From: Sulfuricella sp.
Lineage (GTDB): Bacteria; Pseudomonadota; Gammaproteobacteria; Burkholderiales; Sulfuricellaceae
Length of the DNA: 5,784 nucleotides
Direction: 5' to 3'
NCBI GenBank assembly: GCA_030696235.1
Contig: JAUYSN010000267.1
Span: 1-5,784, forward strand
Under the pieces are notes generated by a model. It was not told where the DNA came from. It was given only the letters and a program-made list of their open reading frames with translations, and searched no databases. Of the stretch, positions 1 through 5,784 are shown in pieces. The position numbers and the translations under genes are program-made. The stretch's first letter is position 1. Every line of letters starts with the position of its first letter.

Positions 1-440
1 TGGTGCAGGACATGCGCGACACCATGGCAGCCCTCAGCGGCGCCGGGTTGGCCGCCCTCCAAGTCGGGATCAGCCTGCAAGTGGTGATTTTCGGCGTGGC
101 CGCCAACCCGCGCTACCCGGATGCCGAGTCGGTGCCGGACACGGTGCTGATCAATCCGGTGCTAACGCCGCTCGGCGACGAAATGGATGAGGGCTGGGAA
201 GGTTGCCTGAGCATCCCCGGCCTGCGCGGCCTGGTGCCACGCTACAAACGGTTGCGCTACCAGGGCTTCGATCAGTTCGGCAATCAGATAGACCGTACCG
301 TGAGCGGTTTCCATGCGCGGGTGGTGCAGCACGAATGTGACCATTTGCAGGGCATACTGTACCCGATGCGTATCAGGGATATGAGTCAGTTTGGGTTTGT
401 CGAGGAACTCTTTCCCGTCAATCCACCTATTGCCGAGTAG
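1..440 (+). CDS. def: Peptide deformylase, 3' part (5' end outside the window)
   Basis: Peptide deformylase removes the N-formyl group from the starting methionine of nascent proteins, ahead of methionine aminopeptidase. Counting from the codon at position 3, the three family motifs are visible: GAGLAALQ (residues 13-20, motif I GxGxAAxQ), EGCLS (66-70, with metal-ligand Cys68) and HECDH (110-114, with two metal-ligand histidines and the catalytic Glu). The frame is open to the left edge, and family members usually have about 30 more residues before motif I, so the GTG at 3 is an internal codon and not the start. The C-terminus ends normally after a GFVEELFP segment. The [11 protein letters not shown] form resembles the second deformylase copy found in many betaproteobacteria (inference from memory). 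The gene converges on glnD across a 141-bp gap. No defect is seen in the visible part. Confidence 0.95.
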   Translation, partial: VQDMRDTMAALSGAGLAALQVGISLQVVIFGVAANPRYPDAESVPDTVLINPVLTPLGDEMDEGWEGCLSIPGLRGLVPRYKRLRYQGFDQFGNQIDRTVSGFHARVVQHECDHLQGILYPMRIRDMSQFGFVEELFPVNPPIAE

Positions 441-581
441 CCAGAAGTCCAGTGGGGTGAACAACTCTTTGCCCACGTGGATATAAGAACCAAGCAAATC
501 GCGTGGAAAAAAACCATTTCCCCACCCACCCATGCTACAGGCTATGGCACTCCATGATTCAGGGCTGGGATAAGTTCTGAC
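441..581. other. Convergent intergenic gap between def and glnD
   Basis: This 141-bp gap separates two convergent stop codons. It has no open frame resembling a known protein and no typical GC-stem plus T-run terminator on either strand. Visible details are a perfect CCACGTGG palindrome at 473-480, a run of seven A at 507-513, and a distant pair GTGGGG (452-457) / CCCCAC (520-525), which is too far apart for an intrinsic terminator. The two transcripts may read into each other or end by Rho. Confidence 0.5.
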
Positions 582-3146
582 TCAAGTCTGGAGTTGGTGC
601 AGCAAATCGGTTTCGAGCCGCAGCACTTCTTTCGGGTTTTCCAGTTCCGCGCCAGAAATCAGGAAGGTATCCTCGGCACGTTCTCCCAGTGTTGAGATTT
701 TTGCCGTATGCAGGTGAATGCGGTGCTTCAGGAGTACCTGGGCGATGCGCGACAGCAAGCCGGGGCGGTCTCCCGCAACGACTGACAGCACGTGGTAGAC
801 CCCTTTTTCATCAGGCTTGATCGCAATTTCCGGCGTAATCGGGAAATGCTTGAGGTGGCGGCTCAGCCGCCCTTGCAGGGGCGGTTCCAGTGCCCTGTCC
901 GGAGCCAGGCGCTGTGACAATTCATATTCGATAAAGCTCAGCAAATCGCGGTAATGGGCGGAGCGGTTGGCCTCGTCCAGTACCACGTAGCTGTCAAGGG
1001 CGTAGCCATGGCGGCTGGTGTGGATTTTGGCTTCGACGATATTGAAGTCGTTGCGTTCGAAAAAACTGCAAATTCGGGCGAACAGATCGTCCTTGTCCGG
1101 CGTGTAGATCATCACCTGGATGCCTTCCCCGGCGGGGCTTAAGCGCGCCCTGACAACGGGCTGTGCCGAGTTGACCTTGCCATGGAGGTTGCGGACGTGC
1201 CAGGCGATTTCCTGCGCCTCGTGGCGAAGGAAATAGCCCGGTTCGAGTTGCGCCCATAGCGCCTGGTGCGCGTCGTTACCGAAGGCGTAAAGGCGGAGAA
1301 TGGACCGTGCCTCGATTTGCCGTGCCTGAAGGTGCGTCTCCAGCGGGGTGCTTCCACTCGCAAGATAACGTTGCGTTGCCCTGAACAGGTCCTCCAGCAG
1401 CTTGCCTTTCCAGCCATTCCAGACCTTCGGACTGGTGCCTCGAATATCGGCGACCGTGAGTAAATAAAGTGCGGCGAGGTGGCGCTGGTCGCGGACCCGA
1501 TTGGCGAAGGATTCGATCACTTCGGGGTCGCTGGTATCCTGTTTTTGAGCTGTGGCTGACATGACCAGATGGTTTTCCACCAGCCAGGCGACCATGTCGG
1601 TGTTCTCCTCGCCCAGACCATGCAGTCGGCAAAAACGGCGCGCATCCGCCGTGCCCAGCGTCGAGTGGTCGCCACCCCTCCCTTTGGCGATGTCGTGGAA
1701 CAGGCCCGCCAGATAGAGCACCTCCGGGCGTTCGAAACTGTTGATGAGTTCACTGGCCAGCGGAAACTCATGGGCGAATTCCGGCACGGTGAAACGCCTC
1801 AGATTGCGCACCACCATCATGATGTGCTCGTCCACCGTGTAGACGTGGAACAGGTCGTGTTGCATCTGGCCGACAATCCGGCCGAAGGCGGGAATGTAGC
1901 GCCCCAGGATGCCGAGCTGGTTCATCAGGCGCAGTTCGCGGGTGAGGCCGCGCGGCTGCCTGATGATTTTCATGAATAGCGCCTGATTGCGGGGCTGGCG
2001 CCGGAAGGCGGCATTGATTTTCGGCGTCGAGCGCCACAGTGCACGCAGTGTGGCCGCACTCATGCCGCTCAGTTCGGGGTGTTGCTGTAGCAGCAGAAAG
2101 CTTTCCAGGATGACGCCCGGTTCACGCTGGAATGCGTCTGCATCGGTGATTTCGAGCAGCCCGTTGCGGGCCTGGAAGTATTCGTTGATCGGGTCAACCT
2201 GCCATGAGGCAGCCGGGGAGGCGCGCTCGCGCAGATTTTTCAGCAGGATTTCGTTGAGCAGGCTGACCGCCTTGGCGGTGCGGTAATAGCGCTGCATCAA
2301 TTGTTCGCTGGCCCTGCGCTGGACTTTGTCCGAATATCCGCATTGCTCGGCAAGCAGCGTCTGGTGGTCGAACAGGAGGCGGTCCTCGCGCCGCCGGGCG
2401 AGGTAGTGCAGGCGGATGCGCAGGTTTTCCAGAAAGCGTTCGTGGCTACGGATTTGACGGGCTTCCTGGGCGGTAATGATGGCTTCGAGCGCCAGCTTGT
2501 TCCAGCTATCCCCTAAACCAAGCGCACGGCTGACCCACAGGATGTTTTGCAAATCCCGCAGGCCGCCTGGGCTTTCCTTCAGGTTGGGTTCCAGGTTGTA
2601 GGCGGTATCGTGGAAGCGGGCGTGGCGTCGCTGCTGTTCCAGCAGTTTCGCCTCGAAAAAAACCTTTGCATTCAGGTTTCCCTGTGCCGCAACAGTAAAT
2701 TTTTGAAACAGCGCGCGGTTCCCGGCCAGGAAGCGCGCTTCGAGCAGATTGGTCTGGACCGTGATGTCCTTTGCTTCCTCCAGGCATTCGGGCAGGGTGC
2801 GCACGCTGTGGCCGACTTCCAGTCCGATGTCCCAAAGCAAGCCGACGAGCTGCTCCAGTTTCTGCCCGAGCGCCTCGTTCGGACTCGCCGGGAGAAGAAT
2901 CAGCAGATCGATGTCGGAGCCGGGGAAAAGCTGTTTTCGGCCGTAACCGCCAACGGCGATAAGCGTGCTGGAGGGGGGTAAGGATAACTGTCGCCAGATG
3001 GCCTGGAGCAGCTTGTCCACCAGCCTGCTGTGGCCGCGCAGGAGAGCGGCGGCATTACCGTTCTCCAGATAGGCCTGGCGCAGCTCATTCCTGCCGTTCC
3101 GGAGAGTTTCTCGCCACCGCGCCGTGTCCAGTGGAGGGTGAGCCAT
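582..3146 (-). CDS. glnD: Bifunctional uridylyltransferase/uridylyl-removing enzyme GlnD (PII signal transducer)
   Basis: GlnD attaches UMP to PII proteins (GlnB/GlnK) when glutamine is low and removes it when glutamine is high, which sets glutamine synthetase activity and Ntr signalling in the cytoplasm. In 855-residue numbering from the TTG at 3149, the domains in order are: nucleotidyltransferase with GGYGR (67-71) and SDID (78-81, metal-binding Asp79 and Asp81); the GlnD linker with SPGGLRDLQN (193-202); an HD hydrolase domain with HVYTVDEH (435-442) and the FHD motif (His485-Asp486) followed by GRGGDHS; and two C-terminal ACT domains at about 678-750 and 787-855, the second with the glutamine-sensor-like AGDRPGLLSRIA. 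All key residues are present and the length is normal (E. coli GlnD is about 890 residues). I prefer the ATG at 3146 (854 aa) over the adjacent TTG at 3149. The map stop lies 5 nt upstream of this ATG and no clear Shine-Dalgarno is seen, so translational coupling to map is likely. Confidence 0.97.
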   Translation of the reverse strand: MAHPPLDTARWRETLRNGRNELRQAYLENGNAAALLRGHSRLVDKLLQAIWRQLSLPPSSTLIAVGGYGRKQLFPGSDIDLLILLPASPNEALGQKLEQLVGLLWDIGLEVGHSVRTLPECLEEAKDITVQTNLLEARFLAGNRALFQKFTVAAQGNLNAKVFFEAKLLEQQRRHARFHDTAYNLEPNLKESPGGLRDLQNILWVSRALGLGDSWNKLALEAIITAQEARQIRSHERFLENLRIRLHYLARRREDRLLFDHQTLLAEQCGYSDKVQRRASEQLMQRYYRTAKAVSLLNEILLKNLRERASPAASWQVDPINEYFQARNGLLEITDADAFQREPGVILESFLLLQQHPELSGMSAATLRALWRSTPKINAAFRRQPRNQALFMKIIRQPRGLTRELRLMNQLGILGRYIPAFGRIVGQMQHDLFHVYTVDEHIMMVVRNLRRFTVPEFAHEFPLASELINSFERPEVLYLAGLFHDIAKGRGGDHSTLGTADARRFCRLHGLGEENTDMVAWLVENHLVMSATAQKQDTSDPEVIESFANRVRDQRHLAALYLLTVADIRGTSPKVWNGWKGKLLEDLFRATQRYLASGSTPLETHLQARQIEARSILRLYAFGNDAHQALWAQLEPGYFLRHEAQEIAWHVRNLHGKVNSAQPVVRARLSPAGEGIQVMIYTPDKDDLFARICSFFERNDFNIVEAKIHTSRHGYALDSYVVLDEANRSAHYRDLLSFIEYELSQRLAPDRALEPPLQGRLSRHLKHFPITPEIAIKPDEKGVYHVLSVVAGDRPGLLSRIAQVLLKHRIHLHTAKISTLGERAEDTFLISGAELENPKEVLRLETDLLHQLQT

Positions 3147-3151
3147 CAAGG

Positions 3152-3952
3152 TCAGCTGATGAAATCGGGCTTCTTGGGCGAACCGGCGGACAGTGTCAGG
3201 ACTTCATAACCGGTTTCGGTGACCAGCACGGTATGTTCCCACTGTGCCGACAGGCTGTGATCCTTGGTCACGATGGACCAGCCGTCGCCAAGCTGGCGAA
3301 TGTCGCGCCGGCCAGCATTGATCATCGGCTCGATGGTGAAGATCATGCCAGGAGCCAGTACTGCGCCGGTTCCAGGCTTGCCGTAGTGCACGACCTGGGG
3401 TTCTTCGTGGAAATTTGTGCCGATGCCATGACCGCAGAATTCGCGTACTACGCTGTATCCATTGCTCTCGGCGCGCTGCTGAATGACATGACCGATGTCG
3501 CCCAGGTGGGCGCCCGGTTTGATCGCGGCGATGCCGAGCCACATGCATTCGTAGGTGATTTCACACAGACGCTTTGCCTGGATGGAAGGCTCGCCGACAT
3601 AGTACATGCGGCTGCTATCCCCGTGATAGCCATCCTTGATGGTGGTGACATCGATATTGATGATGTCGCCGGGTTTGAGTTTCCTGTCGCTGGGAACGCC
3701 GTGGCAAACCTGATGGTTGACGGACGTGCAAATGGATTTTGGGTAAGGGTGGTGACCGGAAGGGGCGTAATCCAGCGGGGCGGGTATGGCATGCTGCACG
3801 TTTACGGTGTAATCGTGGCAGAGCTTGTCCAGCTCGTCGGTGGTGATGCCCGCCTTGACGAAGGGGCCGATATAGTCGAGCAGTTCGGCCGCCAGTCTGC
3901 CGACGATGCGCATTTTTTCAATTTCTTCCGGGGTTTTGATTATGATGGACAT
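3152..3952 (-). CDS. map: Methionine aminopeptidase, type I
   Basis: This cytoplasmic metalloprotease removes the N-terminal methionine from nascent proteins after deformylation. The 266-residue protein carries all the expected residues of the pita-bread fold: substrate His84 (CHGVP), metal ligands Asp101 (NIDVT), Asp112 (GDSS), His175 (GHGIGTNFHEEP), Glu208 (TIEPM) and Glu239 (QWEHT). Compared with my memory of the E. coli enzyme, about five extra residues (near APSGH, 63-67) precede PYPKSICTSVN. I recall this form from other betaproteobacteria. The ATG at 3952 starts the usual MSIIIKTPEEIEKMR N-terminus. There is no strong Shine-Dalgarno before it, and the predicted leader is only about 23 nt. 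It is the first gene of a probable map-glnD operon, with the glnD ATG 5 nt after its TGA. No defect is seen. Confidence 0.97.
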   Translation of the reverse strand: MSIIIKTPEEIEKMRIVGRLAAELLDYIGPFVKAGITTDELDKLCHDYTVNVQHAIPAPLDYAPSGHHPYPKSICTSVNHQVCHGVPSDRKLKPGDIINIDVTTIKDGYHGDSSRMYYVGEPSIQAKRLCEITYECMWLGIAAIKPGAHLGDIGHVIQQRAESNGYSVVREFCGHGIGTNFHEEPQVVHYGKPGTGAVLAPGMIFTIEPMINAGRRDIRQLGDGWSIVTKDHSLSAQWEHTVLVTETGYEVLTLSAGSPKKPDFIS

Positions 3953-3981
3953 GACGCCGCTGATCGAATTAAATTGCGGTC

Positions 3982-3990
3982 AGTATATCA
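3982..3990 (-). promoter_or_regulatory. Candidate extended -10 promoter of map-glnD
   Basis: On the minus strand the sequence reads TGATATACT, an extended -10 (TGn) joined to TATACT, which matches TATAAT at five of six positions. Transcription would start near 3975, giving a map leader of about 23 nt. No good -35 hexamer lies 16-18 nt upstream, as is common for extended -10 promoters. The 79-bp region between map and the divergent DsrE-like gene must also hold the promoter for that gene. The best plus-strand candidate there is weak (TTGCGG at 3974-3979 and TATCCT at 4001-4006, spacer too long at 21), so I do not list it separately. Confidence 0.5.
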
Positions 3991-4031
3991 AATAACCGAA
4001 TATCCTTTAGCTTGGTAGATTGGAGGGAAGA

Positions 4032-4472
4032 ATGCGGAGAATAATAAATGCGTTATTGTTCGCGGTGGTGCTGATGTCGTCGCTATCGGTGCACGCTGCG
4101 GATTCTCCAGTTGGGCGGCTCAAAACAGCGGCCCATAAAGTGGTATTCCAGGTGAGCGACGGCGAGCCGCAAAAGTGGTATCTCACCCTCAGCAATGTAA
4201 AAAACGTGCAGCAAGATATGGGCATAAAGAATGTGCAAATCGAGGTGGTGGTCTACGGCCCAGGCCTGGACATGGTGTTGCTGGAAACCGAGATGGCCGA
4301 GAAAATCGATGAGGCCGTCAGTCGCGGCGTGAAAATCGTGGCCTGCGAAAACACCATGATCGGCCGCAAGCTCACTCGTGCGGACATGTACCCGTCCGTC
4401 GGCTATGTCAAAGCGGGGGTGGTGGAGCTGATGAAACGCCAGCGCGAGGGATGGGCTTACATTCGGCCTTGA
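4032..4472 (+). CDS. Exported DsrE/DsrF-like family protein
   Basis: This is a small (146 aa) protein of the DsrE/DsrF-like superfamily, whose better known members carry sulfur in sulfur relay and oxidation systems. The function of this exported branch is not established to my knowledge. The N-terminus is a clear Sec signal peptide: MRR, a hydrophobic stretch from about residue 4 to 18, then a likely cut after SVHA (residue 22). The mature part has an alternating beta/alpha pattern (KVVFQVSDGEP, QIEVVVYGPGLDMV, GVKIVACENTM), with the single cysteine at 105 in the ACENTM motif where the family has its reactive or conserved Cys. The tail GYVKAGVVELMKRQREGWAYIRP is typical of the family. I chose the ATG at 4032 because a GGAGG ribosome-binding site (4022-4026) sits 5 nt before it. 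An in-frame TTG at 4020 would place that site inside the gene. It is divergent from map and lies directly upstream of the rpsB promoter, whose -35 overlaps its stop codon. Confidence 0.85.
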   Translation: MRRIINALLFAVVLMSSLSVHAADSPVGRLKTAAHKVVFQVSDGEPQKWYLTLSNVKNVQQDMGIKNVQIEVVVYGPGLDMVLLETEMAEKIDEAVSRGVKIVACENTMIGRKLTRADMYPSVGYVKAGVVELMKRQREGWAYIRP

Positions 4473-4498
4473 GGGAATCCTTGCGGGCGTGCTAGAAT
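4469..4498 (+). promoter_or_regulatory. Candidate rpsB promoter
   Basis: A -10 of TAGAAT (4493-4498, five of six matches) is preceded by the extended TGC (4490-4492). A -35 of TTGAGG (4469-4474, four of six matches) lies 18 bp upstream and overlaps the TGA stop of the DsrE-like gene. The start of transcription would fall near 4505, exactly where the first hairpin of the rpsB leader begins, which supports the call. This gives rpsB its own strong housekeeping-type promoter. Confidence 0.65.
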
Positions 4499-4504
4499 TG
4501 CAAG

Positions 4505-4627
4505 TTAAGTTTTATGGCCAATGGCTTGAAAACTTAAAACTTCGCACATCCGCTTAACGTACAGGGTGCCCGGCTAGCCGGGTGGTATCGGGCGGATGGA
4601 GGCATAACCCTTACTAGGAGCAGCAAA
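4505..4627 (+). promoter_or_regulatory. Structured rpsB leader, candidate S2 autoregulatory RNA
   Basis: The non-coding 5' leader of rpsB folds on paper into several consistent elements. Hairpin 1 pairs TTAAGTTTT (4505-4513) with AAAACTTAA (4529-4537), nine perfect pairs. Helix 2 pairs CATCCGC (4547-4553) with GCGGATG (4592-4598) and encloses a hairpin built on the perfect palindrome CCCGGCTAGCCGGG (4569-4582). AGGGT (4563-4567) can also pair with ACCCT (4607-4611), a five-pair pseudoknot reaching to just before the ribosome-binding site AGGAG (4616-4620). In gammaproteobacteria an rpsB leader (Rfam t44 family) mediates feedback by S2. Equating this leader with that family is inference, as I could not run a covariance search. 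Confidence 0.6.
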
Positions 4628-5365
4628 ATGTCAGTGACCATGCGTCAGATGTTGGAAGCGGGCGTCCATTTCGGACACCAAACCCGTTACTGGAACCCCA
4701 AGATGGCGCCGTATATTTTCGGCGACCGCAACAAGATTCACATTATCAACCTGGAAAAAACCCTGCCGATGTACCAGGATGCGATGAAATTCATACGCAA
4801 ACTGGCTTCGAACAAGGGCAGCATCCTGTTTGTCGGCACCAAGCGTCAGGCTCGTGAAATCCTCAAGGAAGAAGCAGAGCGCGCGGGTTGTCATTTCGTG
4901 AATTTCCGCTGGCTCGGCGGCATGCTGACCAACTTCAAGACGGTCAAGCAGTCCATCAAGCGTCTGCAGGAAGTGCAGACCATGCTGTCGGAAGAGAACA
5001 TCGGCAAGCTGGCCAAGAAAGAAGCATTGCTCCTGCGTCGCGAACTGGACAAGCTGGAACGCAGCCTGGGCGGGATCAAGGATATGGGCGGCCTGCCTGA
5101 TATGATTTTCGTGATCGACGTGGGCCACGAGAAGGGCGCGATCACTGAAGCCAACAAGCTGGGCATTCCGGTGGTTGGCGTGGTGGATACCAATAACTCC
5201 CCGATTGGCGTGAATTACGTTATTCCCGGTAATGACGACTCTACCCAGGCTATTCGGCTGTACGTCAGGGGCGCCGCCGATGCGGTTCTGGAAGGGCGCA
5301 GCCAGGCGCTGCAGGAGATCACCGGCGAGGAGTTTGTCGAGGTGGAAGAGCAGGCGGCTGAGTAA
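4628..5365 (+). CDS. rpsB: 30S ribosomal protein S2
   Basis: S2 is a late-assembling protein of the small ribosomal subunit that binds near S1 and the mRNA exit side. The 245-residue sequence is full length for bacterial S2. It carries the N-terminal signature [15 protein letters not shown] (12-26), GTKRQA (70-75), [13 protein letters not shown] (93-105), the coiled-coil helical insert (about 106-150), [11 protein letters not shown] (155-165) and YVIPGNDDS (197-205), ending in the usual acidic tail. The ATG is fixed by the family N-terminus and by AGGAG seven bases upstream. Another SD-like GGAGG (4598-4602) sits in the leader helix region and is too far upstream to serve this start. The gene is probably monocistronic here: a strong terminator follows within 10 bp of the stop, and the next gene is fcl rather than the usual tsf. 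Confidence 0.99.
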   Translation: MSVTMRQMLEAGVHFGHQTRYWNPKMAPYIFGDRNKIHIINLEKTLPMYQDAMKFIRKLASNKGSILFVGTKRQAREILKEEAERAGCHFVNFRWLGGMLTNFKTVKQSIKRLQEVQTMLSEENIGKLAKKEALLLRRELDKLERSLGGIKDMGGLPDMIFVIDVGHEKGAITEANKLGIPVVGVVDTNNSPIGVNYVIPGNDDSTQAIRLYVRGAADAVLEGRSQALQEITGEEFVEVEEQAAE

Positions 5366-5374
5366 TCAGCCCGC

Positions 5375-5402
5375 AAAAAAGGGGCCTTCGAGCCCCTTTT
5401 TT
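5375..5402 (+). terminator. Intrinsic terminator of rpsB
   Basis: Six A (5375-5380) and GGGGC (5381-5385), loop CTTCGA, then GCCCC (5392-5396) and six T (5397-5402) form a stem of up to 11 pairs ending in a T-run. The stop codon of rpsB is nine bases upstream. Because the A-run and T-run are symmetric, it could also work on the minus strand. Confidence 0.92.
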
Positions 5403-5424
5403 ATGTCTGGATTTGAATTTTAAT

Positions 5425-5459
5425 GGCGCGCGTGCGGTAAAAAGAGCGCGAGCTGCGCC
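5425..5459. repeat. Short GC-rich inverted repeat after the terminator
   Basis: GGCGC (5425-5429) can pair with GCGCC (5455-5459). Alternatively CGCGC (5427-5431) can pair with GCGCG (5446-5450). The stretch is GC-rich, in contrast to the AT-rich DNA that follows. No function is apparent and it may be a chance feature. Confidence 0.25.
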
Positions 5460-5524
5460 GGTTTATCCTAAAAAACTTTTAACCACGAATTTACACGAAT
5501 GAAACACGAATATTCACTAATGAT

Positions 5525-5551
5525 CAGTATATTAGCTTAGCTAGTTTACTG
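5525..5551. repeat. Core dyad inside the heptamer element
   Basis: CAGTA (5525-5529) and TACTG (5547-5551) flank TAGCTTAGCTA (5533-5543), itself a palindrome around base 5538. Both share the same centre, giving a 27-bp dyad with two mismatched pairs per arm, one of them T/G. It could be a protein-binding site or the tip of a cruciform. No regulator is known to me for it. Confidence 0.5.
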
Positions 5552-5552
5552 T

Positions 5553-5580
5553 TTGGCGACACGATGTTTGTCTCTACTAT
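5553..5580 (+). promoter_or_regulatory. Weak candidate promoter for fcl inside the repeat element
   Basis: TTGGCG (5553-5558) and TACTAT (5575-5580) are 16 bp apart, each matching four of six sigma-70 positions. The -10 would run into the first right-arm ATTCGTG unit, so the transcript would carry only the right arm in its leader. It is the best match I see in the gap before fcl, but it is weak. Confidence 0.3.
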
Positions 5581-5632
5581 TCGTGTTTATTCGTGAAAAT
5601 TCGTGTCATTCGTGGCCAAAAGAAAAGGTTTT

Positions 5633-5784
5633 ATGAATAAAAACGAGAAAATCTACATCGCCGGTCACCAGGGACTGGTCGGCTCGGCCATTGTCCGGCG
5701 GCTGCAAGCTGAAGGGTACACCAACCTGATCACCCGCACCCGCGCGCAACTGGACCTGACCAACCAGGCGGCGGTTCAGGCCTT
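5633..5784 (+). CDS. fcl: GDP-L-fucose synthase, 5' part (3' end outside the window)
   Basis: The visible 50 residues start [20 protein letters not shown] and continue to a [14 protein letters not shown] segment, the typical N-terminus of GDP-4-keto-6-deoxy-D-mannose 3,5-epimerase/4-reductase (Fcl/WcaG), which makes GDP-L-fucose for surface polysaccharides using NADPH. It shows the Rossmann GxxGxxG motif (Gly11, Gly14, Gly17), and the Arg in TRTR after the second strand is a likely binder of the NADP phosphate. Residue 13 is Gln where E. coli Fcl has Arg (GHRG). The ATG is preceded by AAAAGG (5623-5628) with a 4-nt spacer. The usual partner gmd is not upstream, so it may lie downstream. It follows rpsB only after a terminator and the repeat element, so it belongs to a separate unit. 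Confidence 0.9.
   Translation, partial: MNKNEKIYIAGHQGLVGSAIVRRLQAEGYTNLITRTRAQLDLTNQAAVQA

Larger units (their letters stand above)
5483..5615. repeat. Interrupted inverted array of CACGAAT heptamers (MITE/REP-like intergenic element)
   Basis: Three CACGAAT units on the left (5484-5490, 5494-5500, 5505-5511) face four ATTCGTG units on the right (5579-5585, 5589-5595, 5599-5605, 5608-5614). Unit starts are 9-11 bp apart, about one helical turn. The outer ends are CCACGAAT (5483) and ATTCGTGG (ending 5615), so the whole element is an imperfect dyad of about 133 bp around a core of about 66 bp with low GC and no reading frame. The arms differ by one unit, so they are not a simple perfect hairpin. 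Similar CACGAAT/ATTCGTG strings occur between genes of many environmental bacteria as far as I recall, which suggests a dispersed repeat rather than a one-off operator. Confidence 0.8.

Noticed and set aside
63..67. Suspicion that def is broken because its N-terminus is missing.
   Set aside because: The frame is open to the window edge with motifs intact, so the missing part is simply outside the window.
447..455. GTCCAGTGG at 447-455, found again at 3126-3134.
   Set aside because: A nine-base match with diverging flanks, one copy being inside glnD coding sequence, is likely to be chance.
162..533. A 123-codon open frame on the minus strand across the end of def.
   Set aside because: It overlaps the well-supported deformylase frame, and its product resembles no family I know.
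3131..4018. A 295-codon open frame on the plus strand opposite map.
   Set aside because: It is the antisense shadow of map, which has every catalytic residue. The plus-strand product has no recognisable domain.
4020..4031. TTG at 4020 as the start of the DsrE-like gene.
   Set aside because: The ribosome-binding site GGAGG (4022-4026) lies within that extension and points to the ATG at 4032, which also gives a cleaner signal peptide.
4481..4486. TTGCGG as a -35 for rpsB.
   Set aside because: It is only six bases before the TAGAAT -10, far short of the 16-18 bp needed.
5483..5615. Possible CRISPR array from the repeated heptamers.
   Set aside because: Units are only 7 bp with 2-4 bp between them, they invert halfway, and no cas gene is present.

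Overview
The window looks like a chromosomal housekeeping region of a betaproteobacterium. The GlnD, MetAP and S2 proteins, the S2 start [18 protein letters not shown] and the MetAP form with an extra segment before PYPKSICTSVN all fit that class. A Nitrosomonadales-like (Gallionella/Sulfuricella-type) host is my inference and was not tested by any search.

Layout: (1) The 3' part of a peptide deformylase gene (+) runs off the left edge and converges on (2) glnD (-), the uridylyltransferase/uridylyl-removing sensor of nitrogen status. (3) map (-), methionine aminopeptidase, lies immediately upstream of glnD, so map-glnD is probably one transcript driven from an extended -10 promoter near 3982-3990. 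(4) Divergent from map is a small exported DsrE/F-like protein with one cysteine. (5) rpsB (ribosomal protein S2, +) follows with its own extended -10 promoter and a structured leader of about 120 nt, then a strong intrinsic terminator. (6) About 230 bp of non-coding DNA comes next, dominated by an interrupted inverted-repeat array of the heptamer CACGAAT/ATTCGTG around an AT-rich core with its own dyad. (7) The 5' end of a GDP-L-fucose synthase gene (fcl/wcaG type) runs off the right edge.

Functionally, deformylase and methionine aminopeptidase act in sequence on nascent protein N-termini, and S2 belongs to the 30S ribosome, so most of the window is translation-related. GlnD couples to nitrogen regulation through PII. 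The fcl gene is foreign to this context: rpsB is normally followed by tsf, and here it is followed by a terminator, a repeat element and a sugar-nucleotide gene. The junction at 5403-5632 is therefore the most unusual part of the window. The rpsB leader is the second most interesting stretch. I found no convincing evidence of a wholly new system.
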